Below, piece after piece: positions 9,336 to 17,491 of a DNA stretch of 64,000 nt. The stretch's first letter is position 1; each line of letters starts with the position of its first letter. Location: positions 24,525 to 88,524 of the forward strand of contig JAFXIC010000054.1 of the NCBI GenBank assembly GCA_017533485.1, read 5' to 3'. Origin of the DNA: Oscillospiraceae bacterium (GTDB taxonomy: Bacteria > Bacillota > Clostridia > Oscillospirales > Ruminococcaceae). Under the pieces are notes generated by a model. It saw only the letters and a list, made by a program, of their open reading frames with translations. It was not told where the DNA came from and searched no databases. A program made the position numbers and the translations under genes.

Positions 9336-9803
9336 TTACACAGTCGGCGGAATGCTCTCCACCACCGCCAACGGGATCAGCGGAATAAAATCATCGAATA
9401 TTTCCATTTCCAGTTTCAGTTCATATTTATACTCGCCGCGGGCAATCGGCATGATTTTCAGATTACCCAGTTCCTTTTTGTTTTTCACGAATGTATAGGA
9501 AAGCTTATCGGGAGAATCCGCACGAATCGTCAGAATCTCTCCGTCCATATCCAGTTCCATCCGAGGTTCCAAAAATTTCGAGATGCATCGCAGTGTCGCC
9601 TTACGCTTTCCGTTTAAGAGGATATAGTAGAACATATGGCGGTCCATTGTCTGACCCTCGGAAAGCTCATACAGCTCATATTTATTGACGTCGCGAATCA
9701 CATACTCACCGCGCAGCTTCCGTTTGATGGAATAGATGGTGCGTTTTTTATCATCCGTAACAAGATATTTTCCGCGATTCATCATAATAGTAAGTTCTAA
9801 CAT
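9336..9803 (-). CDS. LURP-one/Tubby-C2-like small beta-rich protein
   Basis: This 155-residue protein has no signal peptide and alternates short beta-strand-like stretches: GKYLVTDDKKRTIYSIK, GEYVIRDVNKYELYEL, MFYYILLNGKRKATL and MELDMDGEILTIRAD. That layout, with an early D-x-x-x-x-x-Y turn and repeated charged hairpins, resembles the LURP-one/YxjI family of Tubby-like folds, whose bacterial function is unknown. The resemblance is judged by eye and is weak. It lies between argD (26 bases) and argF (54 bases), so it is transcribed with arginine genes. The ATG at 9803 has AAAGGGG upstream. Confidence 0.5.
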   Translation of the reverse strand: MLELTIMMNRGKYLVTDDKKRTIYSIKRKLRGEYVIRDVNKYELYELSEGQTMDRHMFYYILLNGKRKATLRCISKFLEPRMELDMDGEILTIRADSPDKLSYTFVKNKKELGNLKIMPIARGEYKYELKLEMEIFDDFIPLIPLAVVESIPPTV

Positions 9804-9829
9804 ATTGACGCACCCCTTTCATGTCGTTT

Positions 9830-10996
9830 TCAGCTTTCCAGCAGCGGCATTAGTATTTTCAAACCCTGATCGAGTTCTTCTTTGGTGATCGTAAGCGGCG
9901 GAAGCAGCCGGACATTTTCCTTTGCGGTCAGTACCAGCAAGCCCTGCTCCCTCGCCTGTACGAGAATATCGTGCGCATTTTTTGTTTTCAGCCGGATTCC
10001 GATCATCAGACCCAGTCCGGTTACTTCGGCAACATCGCTGCACTGTGAGACTGCTTCCCGGATATATGCAGCTTTTTCCTGTACTTCCGTCAGAAATCCG
10101 TCTGCTGTCACCTGATCGAGCACAGCATTTGCGCCGGCACAGACCACCGGATTTCCGCCGAATGTAGAACCATGGCTGCTCGGACCCATGACATCCGCAC
10201 ATTTTTCATCTGCCAGACAGCAGCCGATCGGAAGTCCGCCGCCCAGTCCCTTTGCAAGCGTTGTGACATTCGGATGGATTCCGAACTGTTCGGAGGCAAG
10301 GAAGGTACCGGTTCTTCCGACACCGGTCTGAACCTCGTCCGCAATCAGCAGGATATCCTGTTCCTGACAAAGCTTTGCAAGCGCCTGTACATACGCATAA
10401 TCGAGTGCACAAACGCCGCCCTCGCCCTGCACCAGCTCGATCATCACAGCACATACCGTGCCATCGAGTTTGGATTTCAGGTCATCCAGATCATTGGCTG
10501 CTGCATAAGCAAAGCCGGTCGGGAACGGGAAGAAGTAGTTATGGAAGACATCCTGTCCGGTCGCAGTCAGCGTCATCATCGTTCTGCCATGGAAGCTGTT
10601 TTTGAGGGTAATAATCGTACCGCGGCCCTCGCCATACCGGTCAAAGCTGTACTTTCTTGCGAGCTTGATGGCACATTCATTCGCTTCCGCACCGGAATTT
10701 CCAAGAAACATTCTTGTATATCCGGTCAGCTCACAGAGCTTTTCCGCGAAGACTGCCTGCACATCGGTATAGTAATAATTACTGGTATGCTGAATCTTCC
10801 GTGCCTGTGCACAAACTGCGTCTGCCCATGCGGCATTGCAGTAGCCGAGGCTGTTGGTACCGATTCCGCTGCCGAAGTCGATATACTGTTTTCCGTCCTC
10901 ATCCTTGCAGACACATCCGGTTCCGGACGCTGCCGCAAGCGGCTGACGTCCATATGTTTTCATCAGATATTTTTCTGAAGCTTCTATCGTATGCAC
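9830..10996 (-). CDS. argD: Acetylornithine aminotransferase
   Basis: ArgD converts N-acetylglutamate semialdehyde to N-acetylornithine with glutamate as amino donor. The class III aminotransferase features are complete: FGSGIGTNSLGY near the N-terminus, NSGAEANECAIKLAR, LIADEVQTGVGRTG, and TLAKGLGGGLPIG with the PLP lysine. The length of 388 residues is standard. The start codon is GTG at 10996, not ATG, with AAAGGAGGGG 11 bases upstream. It is separated from argB by 133 bases, the widest gap in the cluster, where a possible internal promoter lies. Confidence 0.96.
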   Translation of the reverse strand: MHTIEASEKYLMKTYGRQPLAAASGTGCVCKDEDGKQYIDFGSGIGTNSLGYCNAAWADAVCAQARKIQHTSNYYYTDVQAVFAEKLCELTGYTRMFLGNSGAEANECAIKLARKYSFDRYGEGRGTIITLKNSFHGRTMMTLTATGQDVFHNYFFPFPTGFAYAAANDLDDLKSKLDGTVCAVMIELVQGEGGVCALDYAYVQALAKLCQEQDILLIADEVQTGVGRTGTFLASEQFGIHPNVTTLAKGLGGGLPIGCCLADEKCADVMGPSSHGSTFGGNPVVCAGANAVLDQVTADGFLTEVQEKAAYIREAVSQCSDVAEVTGLGLMIGIRLKTKNAHDILVQAREQGLLVLTAKENVRLLPPLTITKEELDQGLKILMPLLES

Positions 10997-11018
10997 TTAG
11001 AGTTTCCCCTCCTTTGTA

Positions 11019-11047
11019 ATTATAACAAATCATATTCTAAAAATCAA
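11019..11047 (-). promoter_or_regulatory. Possible internal promoter before argD
   Basis: On the minus strand TTGATT and TATAAT are separated by 17 bases in the argB-argD gap. The predicted start of transcription falls within the argD ribosome-binding site, which would damage it, so the match may be chance. Confidence 0.35.
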
Positions 11048-11129
11048 GGCATATTTTATGAATTTGGTAAAAGAATACACCGAATTGCAAGGCAATCCTG
11101 CACAGAGCTTATGCGGTGCTGCCTTAGCC

Positions 11130-12017
11130 TTAGTATACGCTGAGGAACTGCGTTCCGACGCCCTCATTGCTGCAGATTTCCACGAGAATGGAGTGCGGCA
11201 CTCTGCCGTCAATGATGACAGCCTTTTTGACGCCGCGGCGGATTGCTTCCACACAGCAGTCAATTTTCGGAATCATACCGCCGGAGATAATGCCCTGACG
11301 CTTGAGATTCTGGACTTCACTGATGCTGACCGACGGAATCAGCGTAGACGGGTCATTTTTATCACGCAGCAGACCTGCGATATCGGTCATCAGAATCAGA
11401 TTCTCCGCGCCGAGTGCTGCGGCAATCGCTGCCGCCGCCGTATCCGCATTGACATTATACACCTGACCGTCCGGCCCGCACGCAACGGTTGCAATCACCG
11501 GTACATAGCCGTTATCCAGCGCAGTCAGAATCGGCTTGGTATTGATACCCGTAATCTCGCCGACCAGCCCCAGATCAGGCTTGGATTCTTTTTTCTTCGC
11601 CTGTATGAGCGCGCCGTCAATACCGCTCAGTCCGATTGCTTCACCGGAATGGCGGGTCAGGTGGGATACAAGCTCCTTATTCACCTTTCCTGCGAGCACC
11701 ATACGAACGACGTCTGCGGTTTCTGCATCCGTATACCGCAGTCCGCCGATGAACTTACTTTCGATATTCAGCCGTCCCAGCATATCACTGATTTCCGGAC
11801 CGCCGCCATGCACCAGCACAACGCGGATTCCAACCAATGACAGCAGCACGATATCACTCATCACGCATTCCTTCAGCGCTTCGTTTGTCATCGCATTTCC
11901 GCCATATTTTACGACAATAATCTTCTGATTATAACGCTTGATATACGGCAGCGCATCAATCAATACCTGCGACCGAATCTGCGTCGAAATGCTTTCCGGG
12001 ATTTCCATATTCTGCAT
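11130..12017 (-). CDS. argB: N-acetylglutamate kinase
   Basis: ArgB phosphorylates N-acetylglutamate, the committed and usually arginine-sensitive step. IIVVKYGGNAM gives the phosphate-binding Lys and Gly loop. VLVHGGGPEIS, GLRYTDAETADVV and NVNADTAAAAIA are family motifs in the correct order. The start chosen is ATG 12017, which has AAAGGAG six bases upstream. A further in-frame Met 15 codons earlier lacks such a site. The result is 295 residues, the family norm. It lies 66 bases after argJ. Confidence 0.96.
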   Translation of the reverse strand: MQNMEIPESISTQIRSQVLIDALPYIKRYNQKIIVVKYGGNAMTNEALKECVMSDIVLLSLVGIRVVLVHGGGPEISDMLGRLNIESKFIGGLRYTDAETADVVRMVLAGKVNKELVSHLTRHSGEAIGLSGIDGALIQAKKKESKPDLGLVGEITGINTKPILTALDNGYVPVIATVACGPDGQVYNVNADTAAAAIAAALGAENLILMTDIAGLLRDKNDPSTLIPSVSISEVQNLKRQGIISGGMIPKIDCCVEAIRRGVKKAVIIDGRVPHSILVEICSNEGVGTQFLSVY

Positions 12018-12083
12018 ACTAACTCCTTTAGAACCGTCTCTTCCGCTCCGCTTTCCATTCATCCAAAAAGATCGGGGCTGTTT

Positions 12084-13388
12084 TCAGCTTCTGTAATCTC
12101 CATTGATCCTGACGTAATCATAGGTCAGATCACATCCCCATGCCACAGCACTGCCATTGCCGCTGCCCACGGATATCAGCACCCGAATCTCGTCCTCCAG
12201 CAGAATTTCCTTTGCCGCATCCTCCGAGAACGGTATGCCATAGCCCTGTTTTGCGACACAAATGCTGCCCTTTTCGGACGCAAGCGATACGTCTACGAGA
12301 TTGACGTCATATTCCGCGCCGGAATAACCCATTGCACAGGCAATTCTGCCCCAGTTTGCATCTGCGCCGAACATCGCGGACTTAAAGAGGCTGGAAGTAA
12401 TGACACTTTTTGCGATCACTTCCGCCGTTTCTTCGCTGTCCGCACCGGTTACGGTACATTCAATCAGCTTGGTTGCGCCCTCACCGTCCGCTGCACACAT
12501 TCTTGCCAGATTCAGCAAAACAGCGTGCAATGCGTCACGAAATACCGTATAATCCGCAGTTTCTTCTGTAATTTCAGTATTTCCGGCACATCCGTTTGCC
12601 ATTACACAGACCATATCATTGGTTGAGGTATCGCCGTCTACCGACACACGGTTGAGGGTCACGCGCACGACATCCGACAATGCTTTCTGCATCATCTCAG
12701 ACGAAATCGCACAGTCTGTTGTCAGGAAGGTCAGCGTGGTTGCCATATTCGGATGGATCATACCGCTTCCCTTCAGCATACCGCCCAGACGACAGTTCTT
12801 TCCGCCGACAGAAAATGCCACGGCAACTTCCTTTTCGCGGGTATCAGTCGTCATAATCGCGTGCATCGCTTCCGAATTTCCGGTATACGAAAGGCCTGCG
12901 GCGAGTGCCGGCATTGCGGCGGCAATCGGTTCAATCGGCAGAACCTGACCGATGACGCCGGTCGAGGCGACAACAAGATCGGTATCCTTGAGTCCGAGCG
13001 CGTCTGCTGCGAGTCTGCACATCGCGGCAGCTTTTTCCTCGCCGTCTGCATTGCAGGTATTGGCGTTTACGGAATTGACGATCACAGCCTGTGCCTTACC
13101 GTCCGCAATATTCCGCTTCGTGACCTGAATCGGTGCGCCCTTTACTTGATTGGTGGTATAAACCGCGGCAACGCTGCACATCGTATCCGAGCAGATCATT
13201 GCCAGATCATTCTTTTTCGGTGCGTCATCTTCCGTGACGCCATTTGCTGCGAGGTTCTGTTCCGAAACAGCTTCCTCTGTCAGTGCCTGATGGCGCAGTC
13301 CGCAGCAAACACCGTTTGCCCGAAAGCCCTTTGCGGCACATACACCGCCGTCTACAAACGGATAAGCTTCAAAACTTTGCAGTTTCAT
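12084..13388 (-). CDS. argJ: Bifunctional glutamate N-acetyltransferase / amino-acid acetyltransferase
   Basis: ArgJ recycles the acetyl group from acetylornithine to glutamate and so allows arginine synthesis without a separate ArgA. The self-cleavage site lies in MIHPNMATTLTFLTTD, where the proenzyme is cut before the nucleophilic Thr after NMA. DTSTNDMVCVMANG and GRIACAMGYSGA are further signatures. Compared with the usual N-terminal region, about 25 residues (from HQALTEEAV to VTEDDAPKK) are inserted before KNDLAMI. This makes the protein 434 residues rather than about 400. The insertion is in frame and probably a surface loop. AAAGGAA precedes the ATG. Confidence 0.95.
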   Translation of the reverse strand: MKLQSFEAYPFVDGGVCAAKGFRANGVCCGLRHQALTEEAVSEQNLAANGVTEDDAPKKNDLAMICSDTMCSVAAVYTTNQVKGAPIQVTKRNIADGKAQAVIVNSVNANTCNADGEEKAAAMCRLAADALGLKDTDLVVASTGVIGQVLPIEPIAAAMPALAAGLSYTGNSEAMHAIMTTDTREKEVAVAFSVGGKNCRLGGMLKGSGMIHPNMATTLTFLTTDCAISSEMMQKALSDVVRVTLNRVSVDGDTSTNDMVCVMANGCAGNTEITEETADYTVFRDALHAVLLNLARMCAADGEGATKLIECTVTGADSEETAEVIAKSVITSSLFKSAMFGADANWGRIACAMGYSGAEYDVNLVDVSLASEKGSICVAKQGYGIPFSEDAAKEILLEDEIRVLISVGSGNGSAVAWGCDLTYDYVRINGDYRS

Positions 13389-13442
13389 ATCAATTTCTTC
13401 CTTTCATCCTATGATGCAGCAACAGTTCCCGTCCCAAACGCG

Positions 13443-14396
13443 TTATCCCAGCAGTCCTGTTTCTTCTGCTGCACCGGTCATAATATTGAAGCACTGGAGT
13501 GCGGCACCGGACGCGCCTTTTCCGAGATTATCGAGTCTTGCGGCAAGAAGAATCCGCTCCTCATTTCCGCTGACGAATACTTCCAGCATATTGGTGCCTG
13601 CGAGTGTATTTGCGGGCAGGAATCCATCTTCCAGCACATCGGTACCGGCGACTGCACGCACCTTCACAAACTGCTGATCTGCATAGTGGTTCAGAAACAT
13701 CGCATGAATCTCCCCGACCGACGGATTGCCGTTTAACAATCTGCGGTGCAGCGGCACGGATACAACCATGCCTGCGAAATAATCACATACCATCGGGTTG
13801 AAGATCGGCGCATACGAAAGCCCTGCAATCTTCTGCATTTCGGGGAGATGCTTATGGGTCTGGCCAAGTGCATACTGCCGCGGACTTCCATATCCGTCCG
13901 GACGGTCTTCCGATTCATATACCGCAATTGCGCCCTTTCCCGCACCGCTGTATCCCGATACCGCGTGGCAGGTCACCGGATAATCCTTCGGCAGCATTCC
14001 GCTCTCCACCATCGGATACACCAGCGACAGAAAGCCCGATGCATAACAGCCCGGTACCGCAACACGATTGCTCTTTACAATCTTTTCGCGGTGGGCAGCA
14101 GAAAGCTCCGGAAATCCATATGCCCAGTCCGGATTGGTACGATGCGCGGTAGAAGCGTCGATAATCCGTACCTTCGGATTCTCCACAAAGGATACGGCTT
14201 CGATCGAAGCAGCATCCGGCAGACAGAGAAATGTCACATCCGATTCGTTGATGAGTTTTGCGCGCTCCGCATTGTCGCGGTGTTTCGCGGGATCAATCGT
14301 CAGCAATGTAATATCCGGACGATCCTTGATTCTGTCGAAGAGCTTCAAACCGGTGGTACCGGCCTGACCGTCAATATACACCTTTATATTTGTCAT
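13443..14396 (-). CDS. argC: N-acetyl-gamma-glutamyl-phosphate reductase, type 2
   Basis: ArgC reduces acetylglutamyl phosphate with NADPH. VYIDGQAGTTGLKL is the nucleotide loop of the shorter type 2 enzymes. VPGCYASGF holds the catalytic Cys and HKHLPEMQ an active-site His. The start is taken at ATG 14396 because GAGG lies nine bases before it. The ATG three codons earlier touches that GAGG. The protein is 317 residues. The coding region overlaps the small membrane protein gene upstream by 26 bases, indicating translational coupling. Confidence 0.94.
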   Translation of the reverse strand: MTNIKVYIDGQAGTTGLKLFDRIKDRPDITLLTIDPAKHRDNAERAKLINESDVTFLCLPDAASIEAVSFVENPKVRIIDASTAHRTNPDWAYGFPELSAAHREKIVKSNRVAVPGCYASGFLSLVYPMVESGMLPKDYPVTCHAVSGYSGAGKGAIAVYESEDRPDGYGSPRQYALGQTHKHLPEMQKIAGLSYAPIFNPMVCDYFAGMVVSVPLHRRLLNGNPSVGEIHAMFLNHYADQQFVKVRAVAGTDVLEDGFLPANTLAGTNMLEVFVSGNEERILLAARLDNLGKGASGAALQCFNIMTGAAEETGLLG

Positions 14397-14601
14397 TTTC
14401 TTCATCCTCTTTTTCTTTTTTATCTGCGCGATAAAAATGTACGATGCTCCAGGCGCAGGCCGCGCTGAAAATCACAACAACCCAGATGCGTGCCGCAGTC
14501 ATCGACAGACCATTCGCGATAATAATCGCCTCTCCGATGAGCCAGACAACAAATGCTGCCAGCGATACGAAGAAAATATAGAGCAGTCGTTTCTTATTCA
14601 T
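14371..14601 (-). CDS. Small two-span membrane protein within the arginine operon
   Basis: The 76-residue product has two hydrophobic segments (about residues 7-30 and 38-57), with a basic N-terminus and a highly charged Lys/Glu/Asp-rich C-terminal tail. Its start overlaps the argH stop by four bases (ATGA), and its 3' end overlaps argC by 26 bases. Such tight overlap on both sides argues that it is really translated. No family was recognised. Its place suggests either a function linked to arginine metabolism or a passenger. Nothing in the sequence decides between these. Confidence 0.65.
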   Translation of the reverse strand: MNKKRLLYIFFVSLAAFVVWLIGEAIIIANGLSMTAARIWVVVIFSAACAWSIVHFYRADKKEKEDEENDKYKGVY

Positions 14602-15983
14602 ATCCGGATCCCCGCAATCGCTGCATTCGCAAGTGCAAGCTGTTCTTTCACGGCAGCCGCTGACGGCCCGCCTTCGGATATTCTTCCGTTTAAACAGGTT
14701 TCCAGTGCAATCGCTTCATACACATCCTCGGAAAACAGCGGCGAAGCTTCCTGATAGACCGAAAGCGGCAGCGTTTCGAGGGTGCAGCCGTCTGTGATAC
14801 AGCGTGCAACGAGTCCGCCCGTAATCTTATAGGCGTCACGGAACGGCAGCCCCTTCTTTACAAGATAATCTGCACAATCCGTTGCATTGATAAAGCCCTG
14901 TGCCGCAGCCGCACGCATCCGGTCCTTATTGACGCGCATCGTTGCCAGCATCGGGTCAAATGTCTTGATACAGAGCTTTGCCTGATCAATCGCATCGAAA
15001 ATCGCTTCCTTATCCTCCTGCATATCCTTATTATATGCAAGCGGAATCCCCTTCAGCATCGTCAGCAGGGTGGTCAGATCACCAATCACGCGTCCTGTTT
15101 TTCCGCGGATCAGCTCCGTCACATCCGGATTCTTCTTCTGCGGCATAATCGAAGAACCGGTTGCATACGCATCATCCAGCTCAATGAACTTGAATTCCCA
15201 GGAGCACCAGAGAATGATCTCCTCGGAAAAGCGCGAGAGATGCACCATCAGCAGCGACAGCGCATTCGCAAGTTCCACACAGAAATCTCTGTCCGATACC
15301 GCATCCAGCGAATTCGCGACAGGCGCGGTAAATTCCAGCAGCTCTGCGGTCTGTTTCCGGTTAATCGCATAGGTTGTGCCGGCGAGTGCACCCGCACCCA
15401 GCGGACAATAATTCATACGCTTTACGGCGTCGGCGATTCTTCCGTCATCCCGCAGCAGCATCCAGACATATGCCAGAAGATGATGTGCGAGCGTAACCGG
15501 CTGGGCACGCTGAAGATGGGTATAGCCCGGAAGAATTGTTTCCGTATGCTCCGCCGCAAGCTTCGTCAGTGTTTTCAGCAGCGACAGCAGCAGCTTCCGG
15601 ATTTCTGCCGCCTCATCCCTCAGATACAGACGGATATCGAGTGCAACCTGGTCATTGCGCGAACGTGCGGTATGCAGACGCTTTCCGGCATCCCCGATCC
15701 GCTTCGTCAGTTCCGCTTCAATAAACATATGGATATCTTCCGCCGTCGGATCCATCAGCAGTGTACCGGATTCCAGATCCTTTAAAATCCCTTCCAGTCC
15801 TTCGATGATTTTTCCCTGATCCTCTGCGGGGATAATCCCACAGTCTCCGAGCATTGTTGCGTGTGCGATACTGCCGCGGATATCCTGTGCGTACATTCTG
15901 CCGTCAAATGCAATCGAGGAATTGAATGCATTCACGGTTTCATCGACTTCCTTCGAAAATCTTCCTGCCCACATCTTTGCCAT
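14598..15983 (-). CDS. argH: Argininosuccinate lyase
   Basis: ArgH splits argininosuccinate to arginine and fumarate, the last step of the pathway. The start MAKMWAGRFSKE is characteristic. TARSRNDQVALDIRLY and the fumarase-family signature GSSIMPQKKNPD, containing the catalytic Ser loop, are present. The length is 461 residues. ATG 15983 was chosen over upstream in-frame Met codons because it matches the family N-terminus, with AAGGATGG about 11 bases upstream. A GC-rich hairpin lies between argG and argH. Confidence 0.96.
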   Translation of the reverse strand: MAKMWAGRFSKEVDETVNAFNSSIAFDGRMYAQDIRGSIAHATMLGDCGIIPAEDQGKIIEGLEGILKDLESGTLLMDPTAEDIHMFIEAELTKRIGDAGKRLHTARSRNDQVALDIRLYLRDEAAEIRKLLLSLLKTLTKLAAEHTETILPGYTHLQRAQPVTLAHHLLAYVWMLLRDDGRIADAVKRMNYCPLGAGALAGTTYAINRKQTAELLEFTAPVANSLDAVSDRDFCVELANALSLLMVHLSRFSEEIILWCSWEFKFIELDDAYATGSSIMPQKKNPDVTELIRGKTGRVIGDLTTLLTMLKGIPLAYNKDMQEDKEAIFDAIDQAKLCIKTFDPMLATMRVNKDRMRAAAAQGFINATDCADYLVKKGLPFRDAYKITGGLVARCITDGCTLETLPLSVYQEASPLFSEDVYEAIALETCLNGRISEGGPSAAAVKEQLALANAAIAGIRI

Positions 15984-16018
15984 AGCCGTGGTTTCCATCC
16001 TTTCATATAAAACAGAGA

Positions 16019-16040
16019 GGGCGGCTGCCATGAGCCGCCC
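16019..16040 (-). promoter_or_regulatory. Hairpin between argG and argH
   Basis: GGGCGGCT and AGCCGCCC form a perfect eight-pair stem with a six-base loop. On the minus strand only a broken T-run follows (TCTCTGTTTT), so it may be a partial terminator or an mRNA-stability element that sets the argG to argH ratio. Confidence 0.5.
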
Positions 16041-16066
16041 TTGGTTCTGCCTAAGAATTTGAAAAA

Positions 16067-17299
16067 TCAGCCGTTTCTCTTCTGCTCAAGCTTTGCCTTT
16101 ACCTTGATGGGCAGACCGAACAGGTTGATGAAACCTGCACTATCCTTCTGGTCATACACATCGTCCTCATCAAAGGTTGCGACTTCCTCATCATAGAGGG
16201 TGTCGGGAGAAGTCAGGCTTGCAGTAATGATGTTGCCCTTATAGAGCTTCAGCTTTACAGTGCCGTTGACGGTTCTCTGGGTGCTGTCCACAAATGCGTC
16301 CAGTGCCTCACGCAGCGGCGTGAACCACTGTCCGTTGTATACGATATCCGCATACTGGATTGCAAGCTGCTGCTTCATACGAGCGGTTGCCTTATCCAGA
16401 CAGATGGTTTCCAGTGCGTCATGTGCATAATAGAGAATGGTGCCGCCGGGGGTTTCATAAACACCGCGGCTCTTCATGCCGACCAGACGGTTCTCAACGA
16501 TGTCGGTAATACCGATACCGTTCTTTCCGCCAAGCTCATTGAGCTTCCGGACGATATCGCTGCCCTTCATCTTCACGCCGTCTACTGCGACAGGAATACC
16601 TTTTTCAAAATCAATGGTAACATAGGTCGGAACATCAGGAGCCTGTTCGGGGGAAACGCCCAGCTCCAGGAAGCCTTCCTTATTGTACTGCGGTTCATTC
16701 GCCGGATCTTCGAGATCCAGTCCCTCATGGGAGATATGCCAGAGGTTCTTATCCTTGGAATAGTTGGTCTCACGGGAAATCTTGAGCGGAATGTTATGTG
16801 CTTCCGCGTAGTCGATCTCCTCGTCACGGGACTTGATATCCCAGATTCGCCACGGTGCGATGATCTGCATATCCGGACAGATTGCCTTAATCGTCAGCTC
16901 GAAACGGACCTGGTCGTTGCCCTTACCGGTACAGCCGTGGCAGATTGCATCTGCGCCTTCCTTGATTGCGATTTCAGCAATACGCTTTGCGATAATCGGG
17001 CGTGCAAAGGAGGTACCGAGGAGGTACTTTCCCTCGTAAACCGCGCCTGCTTTCACGGTCGGGAATACATAATCGGTAATGAACTCATCCGTCAGGTCTT
17101 CGATATAGAGCTTCGAAGCACCGGTTTTGATTGCCTTTTCCTCGAGTCCGTCGAGCTCAGTGCCCTGACCGACGTCACCGGAAACTGCGATGACCTCACA
17201 GCCCGGATAGGTTTCTTTCAGCCACGGAATGATAATCGAGGTATCGAGACCGCCGGAATATGCAAGTACGATTTTCTTCGGAATTTTCTTTTCAGCCAT
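16067..17299 (-). CDS. argG: Argininosuccinate synthase
   Basis: ArgG joins citrulline and aspartate using ATP. The PP-loop [14 protein letters not shown] lies near the N-terminus. [13 protein letters not shown] and EFKFIELDD-like family segments are replaced here by the normal ArgG set, including [16 protein letters not shown] and [14 protein letters not shown]. The start is ATG 17299 (MAEKKIPKK). A TTG two codons earlier is in frame but AAAGGA is better placed for the ATG. With 410 residues it is standard. As first gene of the arginine cluster, it has the promoter and probable ArgR sites directly upstream. Confidence 0.97.
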   Translation of the reverse strand: MAEKKIPKKIVLAYSGGLDTSIIIPWLKETYPGCEVIAVSGDVGQGTELDGLEEKAIKTGASKLYIEDLTDEFITDYVFPTVKAGAVYEGKYLLGTSFARPIIAKRIAEIAIKEGADAICHGCTGKGNDQVRFELTIKAICPDMQIIAPWRIWDIKSRDEEIDYAEAHNIPLKISRETNYSKDKNLWHISHEGLDLEDPANEPQYNKEGFLELGVSPEQAPDVPTYVTIDFEKGIPVAVDGVKMKGSDIVRKLNELGGKNGIGITDIVENRLVGMKSRGVYETPGGTILYYAHDALETICLDKATARMKQQLAIQYADIVYNGQWFTPLREALDAFVDSTQRTVNGTVKLKLYKGNIITASLTSPDTLYDEEVATFDEDDVYDQKDSAGFINLFGLPIKVKAKLEQKRNG

Positions 17300-17326
17300 G
17301 ATCAAAACAATCCTTTCTAAAATCAG

Positions 17327-17359
17327 GGGGCACTCCGAATCAAGATCCGAAGTGCTCCG
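17327..17359 (-). promoter_or_regulatory. Leader hairpin upstream of argG
   Basis: In the minus-strand leader GGAGCACTTCGGA pairs with TTCGGAGTGCCCC over 13 positions, with one mismatch. It lies between the promoter and the argG ribosome-binding site. There is no proper T-run after it, so attenuation is possible but not shown. Confidence 0.5.
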
Positions 17360-17378
17360 TATTTATTTTCCATATTCT

Positions 17379-17406
17379 ATTATACACAGCTTTTTACATT
17401 TGTCAA
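17379..17406 (-). promoter_or_regulatory. Promoter of the arginine operon (argG)
   Basis: The minus strand reads TTGACA, 16 bases, then TATAAT, both perfect consensus hexamers. Transcription would start near 17372, about 70 bases before the argG start. Confidence 0.85.
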
Positions 17407-17434
17407 GGCTTTTTTGCCTTCTCCTGTATAAATC

Positions 17435-17481
17435 CTGAATATTCATGTATAATATTCATATTTCAGCGTATATTATACATT
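17435..17481. promoter_or_regulatory. Probable tandem ArgR operator (ARG boxes)
   Basis: Three overlapping or adjacent near-palindromes of the TGAATATTCA / ATGTATAATATTCAT / CGTATATTATACAT type lie just upstream of the argG -35 box. Known ArgR/AhrC sites are AT-rich palindromes of this shape, such as TGAATxxxxATTCA, usually in pairs. Binding by ArgR is inferred from motif and position. No argR gene is in the window. Confidence 0.6.
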
Positions 17482-17491
17482 TTCAGGAGAC

